From the NCBI RefSeq assembly GCF_027627475.1, contig NZ_CP115484.1:867501-931500 (forward strand): a stretch of DNA of 64,000 bases, written 5' to 3'. The notes under the pieces are model-generated. The model was not told the DNA's origin, did no database searches, and worked only from the letters and a program-made list of their open reading frames with translations. How positions within the stretch are numbered: the stretch's first letter is position 1; every line of letters starts with the position of its first letter. This stretch comes from Paenibacillus sp. SYP-B4298 (GTDB lineage Bacteria; Bacillota; Bacilli; Paenibacillales; Paenibacillaceae). Shown here one piece after another: positions 38,233 to 49,686 of this stretch. Position numbers and translations under genes: made by a program.

Positions 38233-39276
38233 ATGAAACGAAAACTATGGGTGCTGGCTTTGAGTCTTGTAATGCTCTTCACGACCGCTACCATCGCTTC
38301 GGCGGCGGGGGAGGAGAGGTTCTCTCTAGTAGCCAGTCCATCCAGCCCTGAAGTTGGACAAGAAGTGGCCTTCACATTGAAGGGGGAGCAACTGACCGAC
38401 GTATATGGCTACGAAATTCAAGTGACTTATGATGCGGATAAGCTGGAATATAAGAGCGTTTCCAGTCTGGTTAAAGGCTGGTCCATCGAACCGGTTCGCG
38501 AAGGCAATCGGATTACCTTTGCCCATACGAAGGTTGGAAGCAGCACCAAGGGGGACAATGGAACGGTTGAGCTGGCCAAGCTGTCCTTCAAGACCGTGAA
38601 GGAAGGCGAGGCGAAGGTGGAGCTTGCGACGATCAAGCTGGTAGACAGCTCGGTGAAGTCAATCGAGCTACAGCCTAAGACGAGCGCGGCAATTACAGTC
38701 AAGGCAGCGAAGATCGAAGAGACCGGGCCGAAGGCGAGCTTCACTGACATCTCCGGGCATTGGGCGGAGGCTAACGTACTGAGAGCTGCGGGCATCGGCT
38801 TCGTCAATGGGTATACAGATGGCACGTTCCGTCCGAATGGCCAGGTAACACGGGCCGAGTTCGTGACGATGCTGGCCAAGGCGACCTCCCTGAAGGCGCA
38901 AGGCGAGTCGAAGCTGGACTTCAAGGATCTGGACACGATCCCAAGCTGGGCCAAGCCGTATGTCGGTCTGGCTGTTGATACAGGAATCGTGAATGGCTAT
39001 TCGGATCACACCTTCCGCCCGAACCAGACCATTACACGCGCTGAGATGGCGGTTATGGCAGCCAGAATGCTGCAATTGCCGACTCAACAGGAGCCGAAGT
39101 TGAATTACGCCGACACGGATCGTATTGCTTCCTGGGCGGGAGCATCTGTAGCGGCTGTCAGCGAAGCAGGTCTGATGAAGGGCAAGGGTGGCAATCGCTT
39201 CGCGCCGCAGGAGATGACAACCCGCGCCGAGGCAGTTACACTGCTGCTGTCGCTGCTGGACTATCAAGCTCAATAA
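38233..39276 (+). CDS. Surface protein: cohesin-like domain plus three SLH domains
   Basis: A 347-aa secreted protein. The signal peptide ends near residue 25 (ATIASAAGEE). Residues ~28-155 form a cohesin-type beta-sandwich (VGQEVAFTLKGEQ, YGYEIQVTYDADKLEY, VKVGSSTKG-like loop, KLSFKTVKEGEAKVEL). Residues ~165-347 contain three SLH motifs (FTDISGHWAEANVLRAA, FKDLDTIPSWAKPYVGLA and YADTDRIASWAGASVAAV, with TRAE in each), which bind pyruvylated wall polymer. It could hold a dockerin protein on the cell surface, and the next gene encodes dockerin repeats. ATG 38233 follows AAAGGA at 9 nt. Specific cohesin-dockerin pairing is inferred. Confidence 0.85.
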   Translation: MKRKLWVLALSLVMLFTTATIASAAGEERFSLVASPSSPEVGQEVAFTLKGEQLTDVYGYEIQVTYDADKLEYKSVSSLVKGWSIEPVREGNRITFAHTKVGSSTKGDNGTVELAKLSFKTVKEGEAKVELATIKLVDSSVKSIELQPKTSAAITVKAAKIEETGPKASFTDISGHWAEANVLRAAGIGFVNGYTDGTFRPNGQVTRAEFVTMLAKATSLKAQGESKLDFKDLDTIPSWAKPYVGLAVDTGIVNGYSDHTFRPNQTITRAEMAVMAARMLQLPTQQEPKLNYADTDRIASWAGASVAAVSEAGLMKGKGGNRFAPQEMTTRAEAVTLLLSLLDYQAQ

Positions 39277-39292
39277 GCTGAGGAGAGGAAGG

Positions 39293-40219
39293 ATGGCTAT
39301 CATGCGCAGAACGAAACAACGCGGGAAGTGGGCTGCGGCAATGGTGCTTGGACTATGTGTCAGCCTTGTGCCGCAAATGCCTCAAGCTAATGCTGCCGAT
39401 CCAATAGGCGCAGAAATAGCGCTTCGACAGATGGAAGAGGGAGAGAGTGGTCTGACTGCCATCTATCGGCTTGAGCAAGCAGCAGGGCGCACCGTTACGG
39501 TACAGGATATTACAGTTGCATACGATGAGCAGGAGATTGATTTTGCAGGTGCGGAGCCGCTGCGTGAAGGTCTTCAGATTACTGGCATCGCACAGGAAGC
39601 GGGCAAGGTTCGAATTATTATGGTAAGTGGGCAGGCGGATGCCGCCCCCGATCCGTCCGAAGATATGCTGGCTCTGCGCTGGGAAGTGAAGGCAGAGGAG
39701 GGGCACCCGTTGTCAGAGCAACCGGTTGCTCTGGAGCGCTCGGATTTCTACTATGCGCCGGAGTCAGTGGAGGGGACGGAAGTGCCGCAGATCATAGAAG
39801 GCGGAATGCTCGGCGATCTGGATGGTGATGGACAACTGACGATTGCCGATCTGGGACTGCTTGCAGCCGGAGAGGGATTGGCTGAGGGCAGTGAGGAATG
39901 GGAGCGCTACGCGGCAGGGGATGTGCAGGCTGACGGTGTTATCTCCCTGGAGGATATGAAGCTGTTGACCGAATGGATGTTGCACGGACAGCCAGTTGCC
40001 CAGGCAGAGGAGGTCGAGGCTGCTGTATGGACAGGCGATCTGAACGGAGATGGACGAACGAGTGTGGCTGACCTGGCTGTGCTAGTGAATGCGCTCGGCC
40101 TTACATCGACCGATGAGAACTGGGAGGCGGTGAAATCCGCCGATTCCAACGGCAACATGGTTATTGACAGTGAGGATCTCGCGACATTGGTTCAATTAAT
40201 ATTGAATCCAAATCAGTAA
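39293..40219 (+). CDS. Secreted protein with cohesin-like domain and two dockerin-type modules
   Basis: A 308-aa protein with a signal peptide to about residue 35 (MPQANAADP). A beta-sandwich with a cohesin-like feel follows (ITVAYDEQEIDFAGAEPL, MLALRWEVKAEEGHPL; ~37-165). Two duplicated-EF-hand dockerin-type stretches come next: GDLDGDGQLTIADLGLL with GDVQADGVISLEDMKLL, and GDLNGDGRTSVADLAVL with ADSNGNMVIDSEDLATL. Asp/Asn at calcium positions are intact in the first repeat of each. AGGAGAGGAAGG precedes the ATG, 16 bp after the SLH gene, so the two are co-transcribed. It may link to the SLH protein's cohesin-like domain. The cellulases downstream have CBM3 modules, not dockerins. Confidence 0.8.
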   Translation: MAIMRRTKQRGKWAAAMVLGLCVSLVPQMPQANAADPIGAEIALRQMEEGESGLTAIYRLEQAAGRTVTVQDITVAYDEQEIDFAGAEPLREGLQITGIAQEAGKVRIIMVSGQADAAPDPSEDMLALRWEVKAEEGHPLSEQPVALERSDFYYAPESVEGTEVPQIIEGGMLGDLDGDGQLTIADLGLLAAGEGLAEGSEEWERYAAGDVQADGVISLEDMKLLTEWMLHGQPVAQAEEVEAAVWTGDLNGDGRTSVADLAVLVNALGLTSTDENWEAVKSADSNGNMVIDSEDLATLVQLILNPNQ

Positions 40220-40228
40220 GGAAGGATC

Positions 40229-40258
40229 AGCCCCCGGCGCCTTGAGGTGCCGGGGGCT
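40229..40258 (+). terminator. Terminator hairpin after the dockerin gene
   Basis: A 10-bp GC-rich perfect stem, AGCCCCCGGC and GCCGGGGGCT with loop GCCTTGAGGT, 9 bp after the stop. Only a weak T-tract (CCTTCGTT) follows. Confidence 0.7.
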
Positions 40259-43287
<3,029 letters not shown>

Positions 43288-43339
43288 AGATATTTGTGAA
43301 CATCGTTGAATAAAAGCGATATGAGGAGGATGAAGTTTC

Positions 43340-46330
43340 ATGCCAAGATTCACAACAAAACTCTGGGGCAAGCTACTGTCCGGGGTACTGTCCGGGGTGC
43401 TGCTGTTCTCTGCCATTGGCGGTGTGGCCAGCGCCAATACGAGCCCGGATGCGACCATTGCTTCTTCGGTGGAGCAGACACGTTTCCTGCAGCTATACGC
43501 GCAGATCAAAGATCCAGCTAGCGGATATTTCTCCGCCGAGGGTATTCCTTACCATGCTATCGAGACGCTTATGAGCGAAGCGCCGGACTACGGGCATATG
43601 ACGACTTCAGAGGCGTACAGCTACTGGATGTGGCTGGAGGTTCTCTACGGCTATCATACGAAGGATTGGAGCAAGCTGGAGGAAGCCTGGGATAATATGG
43701 AGAAATACATTATTCCAACTAATGAGGGTGGCGTCAACGAGCAGCCAACCGTCAGCTATTACAATCCATCCAGTCCGGCAACCTATGCGGCCGAGCTACC
43801 TCAACCGGACTTGTATCCGAGTGTGCTGAACGGCAAATATACGCCAGGCCGAGACCCGATCGATGCAGAGCTTCGAGCCACATATGGCAATAATGCTTCC
43901 TACCTGATGCACTGGCTCGTTGACGTTGACAATTGGTATGGATTCGGCAATCTGCTGAACCCTACCCATACGGCAACGTATGTAAACACCTTCCAGCGCG
44001 GCGAGCAGGAATCGGTATGGGAAGCGATCCCGCATCCGTCGCAGGATGATAAAACCTTCGGCAAGGCAGGGGAAGGCTACATGTCCCTGTTCACGAAGGA
44101 GAATCAGGCTCCTTCCGCACAATGGCGCTATACAAACGCGACCGATGCGGAGGCTCGTGCGATCCAGGCGATGTACTGGGCCAAGGAGCTGGGTTATAAT
44201 AATCAGGTTTATCTGGACAAGGCGAAAAAGATGGGCGACTATCTTCGTTACGGGATGTACGACAAGTACTTCCAGAAGATTGGAAGCGCTGCGAATGGCA
44301 ATCCGGTTGCTGGTAACGGGAAGGATGCCAATCACTATCTGATGGCATGGTACACCTCATGGGGTGGCGGCCTGGGTCAGAGCGGCAACTGGTCCTGGAG
44401 AATCGGAGCGAGCCATATTCACCAGGGCTATCAGAACGTGCTGGCATCGTTCGCACTGTCTGATGGCGGTCTGACGCCGCAATCAGCTACGGCTGGACAG
44501 GACTGGGAGAACACGCTGAAGCGTCAATTGGAGTTCTACACCTGGCTGCAATCTGCCGAGGGCGCAATTGCCGGCGGAGCAACCAATAGCTGGGGAGGCG
44601 ATTACAAGGCTTATCCTGCCGGTAAGAGCACCTTCTACGGGATGGCGTATGATGAGGCGCCGGTATACCGCGACCCGCCGTCCAATAACTGGTTCGGCAT
44701 GCAGGCATGGGGCGTAGAGCGGATCGCTGAGCTGTATTATGCACTGGCTTCGCAAGGCGATACCAGCTCTGAGAATTTCCAAATGGCCAAGCAGATTGTA
44801 ACGAAATGGGCAGATTGGTCGATGGATTATGTGTTCGCCAACAGCCGTCCGGTAGCGGATAGCGAGGGCTATTATCTGGATGCGCAGAACAACCGTATTC
44901 TGGGTGGGGCGAATGCACAAGTAGCTACAACGCCTGCACCTGGCGAGTTCTGGCTGCCAAGCAATCTGGAATGGTCTGGACAGCCGAACACATGGAACGG
45001 CCTGGCGAATCATACAGGCAATTCGAATCTGAAGGCAGTTACTAAGGACCCGAACCAGGATGCAGGCGTGCTGGGAAGCTATATTAAAGCGCTGGTCTTC
45101 TTCGCGGCTGCGACAGAGCAGGAGAATGGCAGCTATACGGCACTGGGGCAGCAGGCTGCAGAGCTGTCCAAGGATCTGCTTGATGTAGCATGGAACTACA
45201 ACGATGGCCTCGGCATTGTAACGGAGGAGGAGCGTGCAGATTACTTCCGCTACTTCGAGAAGGAAATCTATATTCCAGGCGGCTGGAGCGGCGTAACTGG
45301 CCAAGGCAATACGATCCCTGGCAATGCTGGTGTACCTTCCGATCCGTCCAAGGGCGGCAATGGCGTATACATCTCTTACGCTGATCTGCGTCCAGATATT
45401 GTGAATGATCCACAATGGCAATATCTCGTCGATACGTACAATAACTCGTACAACAAGCAAACGAAGCAATGGGAGAACGGTAAGCCGGTATTTACGTACC
45501 ACCGCTTCTGGTCTCAGGTAGATATAGCGACGGCTTATGCTGAGTATGACCGACTGATCAATGGTGATAATGGCGGTCCGGTACAGCCTACTGTTCCAAG
45601 TGCGCCAATCAATGTTCAAGCTCAAGCAGGCAACGGCAAGGTGGAGCTGAGCTGGAGCAAGGTAACAGGTGCGACTAGCTATGTTGTAGCTCGTTCGACA
45701 ACTTCTGGCGGGCCATACACGACAGTGGGCACTCCAACCACGAATGCGTATACCGATACGAATGTAACGAATGGAACGACGTATTACTATGTCATTCGCG
45801 CGGTGAATGCCGTCGGAGAGAGCGCGAACTCTGTACAGGTGAGCGCGACGCCGACCAGCACGCCAACACCGACCTCCAACCTGGTGCTGCAATATAGCAC
45901 GAGCGACACGAACCCGCTGGATAACACGATTCGCTTCCAGGTTCGCGTGGTCAATCAGGGAACGAGTGCGATCGATCTGAAGGATGTGAAAATCCGCTAT
46001 TACTATACGAAGGAATCGGCACAAGCTCAGCAATTCTTCACAGACTATGCTCAGGTTGGCAGCTCGAACATCACGGGCACATTCGGCTCGGTCAGTCCAG
46101 CGAAAACAGGAGCTGACAGCTATGTCGAGATTGGCTTCAGCGCAGGAGCAGGCAGCCTCGCTCCAGGAGCCAACAGCGGCGATATTCAGATTCGTCTGCA
46201 TAACGCCGACTGGTCCAACTTTAATGAGAACAACGACTATTCCTACAACGGTATGCAAAACAGCTATGCCAATTGGAACAAAGTAACCATCTATCATAAC
46301 GGTGTGCTGGCTTGGGGAATGGAGCCGTAA
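43340..46330 (+). CDS. GH48 cellobiohydrolase with Fn3 and CBM3 modules
   Basis: A 996-aa secreted exoglucanase. Signal peptide to about residue 33 (GGVASANTS). GH48 catalytic domain, residues ~45-735, begins FLQLYAQIKDPASGYFS and holds the likely acid Glu E91 in DYGHMTTSEAYSY, with VDVDNWYGFG and WYTSWGGGLGQSGNWSW. One Fn3 domain (~745-835) and a C-terminal CBM3 (~845-996) follow. It releases cellobiose from reducing chain ends and is the partner of the GH9 enzyme. GAGGAGG precedes the ATG. Its Fn3-CBM3 tail is closely similar to that of the GH9 protein, which suggests module duplication. Confidence 0.95.
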   Translation: MPRFTTKLWGKLLSGVLSGVLLFSAIGGVASANTSPDATIASSVEQTRFLQLYAQIKDPASGYFSAEGIPYHAIETLMSEAPDYGHMTTSEAYSYWMWLEVLYGYHTKDWSKLEEAWDNMEKYIIPTNEGGVNEQPTVSYYNPSSPATYAAELPQPDLYPSVLNGKYTPGRDPIDAELRATYGNNASYLMHWLVDVDNWYGFGNLLNPTHTATYVNTFQRGEQESVWEAIPHPSQDDKTFGKAGEGYMSLFTKENQAPSAQWRYTNATDAEARAIQAMYWAKELGYNNQVYLDKAKKMGDYLRYGMYDKYFQKIGSAANGNPVAGNGKDANHYLMAWYTSWGGGLGQSGNWSWRIGASHIHQGYQNVLASFALSDGGLTPQSATAGQDWENTLKRQLEFYTWLQSAEGAIAGGATNSWGGDYKAYPAGKSTFYGMAYDEAPVYRDPPSNNWFGMQAWGVERIAELYYALASQGDTSSENFQMAKQIVTKWADWSMDYVFANSRPVADSEGYYLDAQNNRILGGANAQVATTPAPGEFWLPSNLEWSGQPNTWNGLANHTGNSNLKAVTKDPNQDAGVLGSYIKALVFFAAATEQENGSYTALGQQAAELSKDLLDVAWNYNDGLGIVTEEERADYFRYFEKEIYIPGGWSGVTGQGNTIPGNAGVPSDPSKGGNGVYISYADLRPDIVNDPQWQYLVDTYNNSYNKQTKQWENGKPVFTYHRFWSQVDIATAYAEYDRLINGDNGGPVQPTVPSAPINVQAQAGNGKVELSWSKVTGATSYVVARSTTSGGPYTTVGTPTTNAYTDTNVTNGTTYYYVIRAVNAVGESANSVQVSATPTSTPTPTSNLVLQYSTSDTNPLDNTIRFQVRVVNQGTSAIDLKDVKIRYYYTKESAQAQQFFTDYAQVGSSNITGTFGSVSPAKTGADSYVEIGFSAGAGSLAPGANSGDIQIRLHNADWSNFNENNDYSYNGMQNSYANWNKVTIYHNGVLAWGMEP

Positions 46331-46388
46331 GGAAAGCAGTACGCTGGCTACCCAGAGCGGGTGGGCGTATGATGCAATAAGGTAGACA

Positions 46389-46429
46389 GGGCGTCTCCTC
46401 GTCACGATGACGAGGGGGCGTCCTTTTTA
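46389..46429 (+). terminator. Terminator of the cellulase genes
   Basis: A 15-bp stem with G-U pairs, starting GGGCGTCTCC and ending GGGCGTCC, followed by TTTTTAT. Confidence 0.85.
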
Positions 46430-46480
46430 TAGGTAGATCATGCCAGGCAGATGTATAGAGGGGGCTTCATAAGAAGGGAC

Positions 46481-46540
46481 TTCTCAAGCGACTCGAAATA
46501 AGCTATACTTTAGTCAAACAAAGTCATCAGATGACCTGAT
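46481..46540 (+). promoter_or_regulatory. Promoter with downstream inverted repeat before glcDF
   Basis: TTCTCA (46481) and TATACT (46504) are 17 bp apart. At 46526-46540, just past the expected start point, ATCAG-ATGAC-CTGAT is an inverted repeat with 5-bp arms. A GntR-type repressor is plausible for a glycolate/lactate gene but none is encoded nearby. Confidence 0.45.
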
Positions 46541-46560
46541 TAATTATAGGGGGCGTCCTC

Positions 46561-47976
46561 ATGTTCATGGATTCAATCAGACAGCAGCTTATCTCCATTG
46601 TCGGGGAGCAGTGGTTCAAGGATGACCCGCAATCGCTAGTTACCCATTCCTATGATGGCACACCAATGCTGCAATCACTGCCGGACGGGGTAATCTACCC
46701 GGAGAGCACGGCACAGGTATCCGCCATAATGAAGGTGCTGCATGAGCACCGGATTCCGCTGGTGAGCCGCGGCTCGGGGACGAATCTGTGCGGCGGTACG
46801 GTGCCGGTGCAAGGCGGGGTTGTGATGGTTATGCATCGGATGAACCGCATCGTGGAGGTGGATCTGGAGAATCTGACGGCTACGGTGCAGCCTGGACTGA
46901 ATACGAAGCAATTCATCACCCATGTTGAACAGCTCGGCTTGTTCTATCCGCCTGATCCGAGCAGTATGGCAATCTCAACGATCGGCGGCAACATCGCGGA
47001 ATGCTCCGGCGGCTTGCGCGGACTGAAATACGGAACGACCAAGGATTACGTCATCGGACTGGAGGCGGTGCTGGCCAATGGCGAGGTTCTGCGCACAGGC
47101 GGCAAGCTGATGAAGGATGTGGCTGGCTATGATCTGACGAAGCTGCTGGTCGGCTCGGAAGGGACGCTGGCCGTCATTACCGAGGCGACGCTCAAGCTGA
47201 TCCCGCCGCCCAAGGCGAAGAAGACGATGCTGGCAATGTACAAGGATCTGTATGGAGCCGCCCGCACTGTATCGAAAATTATCGAAAACAAGATTATCCC
47301 TGCGACGTTGGAGTTCATGGACAATCCGACGATTCGAGTTGTGGATGCCTTCGCCAAGCTGGGACTGCCGCTGGATATGGAGGCCATCCTCTTGATCGAG
47401 CAGGATGGGGAGCCGGAGACGGTGGAGCGGGACATCGCGATCATCGAGCAGATCTGTCGCAGCGAGCAGGCCGACCAGATCAGTGTGGCGGCAGATGAGC
47501 AGGAGGCGCTCAAGCTGCTGACCGCGCGGCGCAGCGCATTCACTGCGCTGGCGCGCCTAAGGCCGACCACGATACTGGAGGATGCGACGGTTCCCCGTTC
47601 GAAGATTGCTGATATGGTCCTGGAGATTAACCGGATCGCCAGCAAGCATAACGTGACGATCTGTACCTTCGGCCATGCCGGGGATGGCAACCTGCATCCG
47701 ACGGCTACGACGGACGCCAGGGATACAGAGGAGGTACACCGGGTGGAGGCGGCCTTCGAGGAAATCTTCGAGGCGGCGATCCGGCTCGGAGGAACGATTA
47801 CCGGGGAGCATGGCGTGGGACTGGTGAAGGCGCCGTTCCTGGAATGGAAGGTGGGCTCGGCTGGTGTGGAGGTTATGAAGGCGATCAAGCAGTCCTTCGA
47901 CCCGCATGGCCTGCTTAATCCGGGGAAGATGTTTGCCAGGGAAACACGCAAAAGGGTGGTGCTGCATCATGGCTAA
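46561..47976 (+). CDS. glcD: Glycolate oxidase FAD subunit GlcD-like
   Basis: A 471-aa FAD-linked oxidase. The PCMH FAD-binding domain covers residues ~40-220 (VSRGSGTNLCGGTVPVQGG, DPSSMAISTIGGNIAECSGG, KDVAGYDLTKLLVGSEGTLAVITE). The C-terminal domain has the zinc/substrate histidine segments CTFGHAGDGNLHP and GEHGVGLVKAPFL. It oxidises a 2-hydroxyacid such as glycolate or D-lactate to the 2-oxoacid. It starts at ATG 46561 (or 46567). The Fe-S subunit gene overlaps its end by 8 bp. No glcE is present, so a two-subunit enzyme is likely. The substrate is uncertain. Confidence 0.88.
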   Translation: MFMDSIRQQLISIVGEQWFKDDPQSLVTHSYDGTPMLQSLPDGVIYPESTAQVSAIMKVLHEHRIPLVSRGSGTNLCGGTVPVQGGVVMVMHRMNRIVEVDLENLTATVQPGLNTKQFITHVEQLGLFYPPDPSSMAISTIGGNIAECSGGLRGLKYGTTKDYVIGLEAVLANGEVLRTGGKLMKDVAGYDLTKLLVGSEGTLAVITEATLKLIPPPKAKKTMLAMYKDLYGAARTVSKIIENKIIPATLEFMDNPTIRVVDAFAKLGLPLDMEAILLIEQDGEPETVERDIAIIEQICRSEQADQISVAADEQEALKLLTARRSAFTALARLRPTTILEDATVPRSKIADMVLEINRIASKHNVTICTFGHAGDGNLHPTATTDARDTEEVHRVEAAFEEIFEAAIRLGGTITGEHGVGLVKAPFLEWKVGSAGVEVMKAIKQSFDPHGLLNPGKMFARETRKRVVLHHG

Positions 47977-49345
47977 TTTGTCGAACAACACGCTCTCCTC
48001 TACTCAGGAGACGAAGGGGGCGAGTGCCAGCCTGCTGAGGGAGAAGCTGCAACTGCGACTGGACTATGATCAGTTGACGAACTGCATGCGATGCGGGTTC
48101 TGTCTGCCAGCCTGTCCAACCTTCGGCGAGACCGGGATTGAGGCAGAGTCGCCGCGCGGCCGCATCGCGCTGATGAAGGCAGTCGCTGATGGCATCATGG
48201 AGCCGGATCAGGCGTTCGAGGAGCAGATGAATCATTGCCTGGGCTGCCGGGCGTGCGAGCCGGCGTGTCCTGCCGATGTGAAGTACGGTCAGCTCATCGA
48301 GCAGGCGCGTGATGCAATCGAGGATCATACCGAGAGTCATCGCTGGTGGGTGAAGCTGGCGCGCCAGGCTGCCTTCCGCTATGTCTTCCCGGAGCAGCGG
48401 CAGATGAAGCGGCTCGGCAGCGTGCTCGCGCTCTATCAGCGCACAGGGCTCGCGCGGGTTGTGCGCGGCGCGGGTCTGCTGCGTGTGCTGCCTAAGCCGA
48501 TGCGCGAGATGGAGAAGATTCTGCCGGCTGCATCCGGCAAGGGCGTCGTGGAGCTCGCAGGCGAGCGGCACCCGGCCAAGGGGGAGAAGGTGGCCACGGT
48601 CGGGCTGTTCCGTGGCTGTCTGATGGATGTGCTGTTCACCCAGACGAATCTCAAGACGGTCGAGCTGTTGACCGCGGCGGGGTTCGAGGTCGTTATTCCA
48701 GCGGAGCAGAACTGCTGCGGAGCACTGCATGCTCACAGCGGGGAGGCAGAGGGTGCGCGCGAGCTGGCGCGCGGCAACATCCGGCATTTCCGCGCGGCCG
48801 GTGTGGACTTCATCGTCTCCAATGCGGGCGGCTGTGGCGCGATCTTGAAGGAGTATGACCATCTGCTGCATGAGGATGAGGCATATGCGGAGGATGCACA
48901 GTGGTTCGCAGAGCGTGTCATCGATGTCAGCGCGTTGCTGATGCGCTGCGGTCATCTGCCGGAATTTGCCGATGCAACCGGCAAGGAGGTGCGTGTCACG
49001 TATCAGGACTCCTGCCATTTGCGCAATGTCATGCGTTCCTCCGATGCGCCTCGCAATCTGATTCGCAGGATCGGAGGCGTACAGTTTGTTGAGATGAAGG
49101 AGGCGGACCGCTGCTGCGGCTCGGCAGGCATCTACAATCTGACCCAGCCGGAGATGGCGGGGCAACTGCTCGATCACAAGATGGAGCATGCGGAGGCTAC
49201 GGAGGCTGCCTATGTATTGACCAGCAATCCTGGCTGCCTGCTGCAGATGAAGCACGGGATTGACAAGCATGGCTTGTCCGGTCGCATGCAGGCTGAACAT
49301 ATCGTTGACTTCCTGTATGAGCGGATGGTGGAGCAGCGGAGTTAG
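47969..49345 (+). CDS. glcF: Glycolate oxidase iron-sulfur subunit GlcF-like
   Basis: A 458-aa protein with two 4Fe-4S ferredoxin motifs near residues 36-50 and 86-98 (CMRCGFCLPACP, CLGCRACEPACP), and two C-terminal CCG domains (QNCCGALHAHSG and DRCCGSAGIYN). It passes electrons from the FAD subunit to the membrane quinone pool. ATG 47969 is chosen because AAGGGTGG lies 9 nt upstream; the frame extends further upstream inside glcD without a ribosome site. The 8-bp overlap implies translational coupling. Confidence 0.9.
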   Translation: MANLSNNTLSSTQETKGASASLLREKLQLRLDYDQLTNCMRCGFCLPACPTFGETGIEAESPRGRIALMKAVADGIMEPDQAFEEQMNHCLGCRACEPACPADVKYGQLIEQARDAIEDHTESHRWWVKLARQAAFRYVFPEQRQMKRLGSVLALYQRTGLARVVRGAGLLRVLPKPMREMEKILPAASGKGVVELAGERHPAKGEKVATVGLFRGCLMDVLFTQTNLKTVELLTAAGFEVVIPAEQNCCGALHAHSGEAEGARELARGNIRHFRAAGVDFIVSNAGGCGAILKEYDHLLHEDEAYAEDAQWFAERVIDVSALLMRCGHLPEFADATGKEVRVTYQDSCHLRNVMRSSDAPRNLIRRIGGVQFVEMKEADRCCGSAGIYNLTQPEMAGQLLDHKMEHAEATEAAYVLTSNPGCLLQMKHGIDKHGLSGRMQAEHIVDFLYERMVEQRS

Positions 49346-49382
49346 GCTGAGGCCATGCCCAGCCGTCATACCTTGTCGCCGT

Positions 49383-49545
49383 CATGTCGCTATTTTGCCG
49401 CATTATGCCGCTATCGTGGCGCTACTGTGTGCCGCTATTGTGCCGCCATCATGCTGCTACCGTGGCGCTACTGTGTGCCGCTATTGTGCCGCATCACGCC
49501 GCTGTCGTGGCCGCTACTGTGTGCCGCTATCATGCTGCTAGCGAT
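49383..49545. repeat. Minisatellite of ~11-nt units grouped in ~45-nt higher-order copies
   Basis: Imperfect 11-mers of the type GCCGCTATTGT run in tandem about 14 times. They group into a longer unit beginning CGTGGCGCTACTGTGTGCCG at 49415, 49461 and (with one extra base) 49506. The block follows the glcF stop by 38 bp and carries no convincing gene, although several frames stay open through it. Confidence 0.75.
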
Positions 49546-49618
49546 ACACTATCATGCCGCCTGCTTGCTGGGTCGAACGGTTCATAAGGAGTGGCAGCGT
49601 GCCGCTTGAACACAGTTA

Positions 49619-49655
49619 AGCCCCAAAATGCTAATTATGCATTTTGGGGCTTTTT
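49619..49655. terminator. Bidirectional terminator between glcF and the GH105 gene
   Basis: A 13-bp perfect stem, AGCCCCAAAATGC and GCATTTTGGGGCT, followed by TTTT on the plus strand and usable on the minus strand for the convergent GH105 gene. Confidence 0.85.
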
Positions 49656-49686
49656 GGGAATCTATGAACATGTCCAGGTTGCAGTC

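Noticed and set aside
44483-46405. A 640-codon open frame antisense to the GH48 gene
   Set aside because: Codon bias of the sense gene keeps the antisense frame open; the peptide is rich in Arg/Cys/Ile with no domain, and the sense frame is a clear GH48 enzyme.
47915-49369. A 484-codon frame antisense to glcF
   Set aside because: Shadow of a strongly biased gene; Leu/Arg/His-rich with no recognisable motif or ribosome site.
49355-49609. Overlapping plus-strand frames through the minisatellite
   Set aside because: The repeat unit is not a multiple of three, peptides are low-complexity in every frame, and there is no ribosome site.
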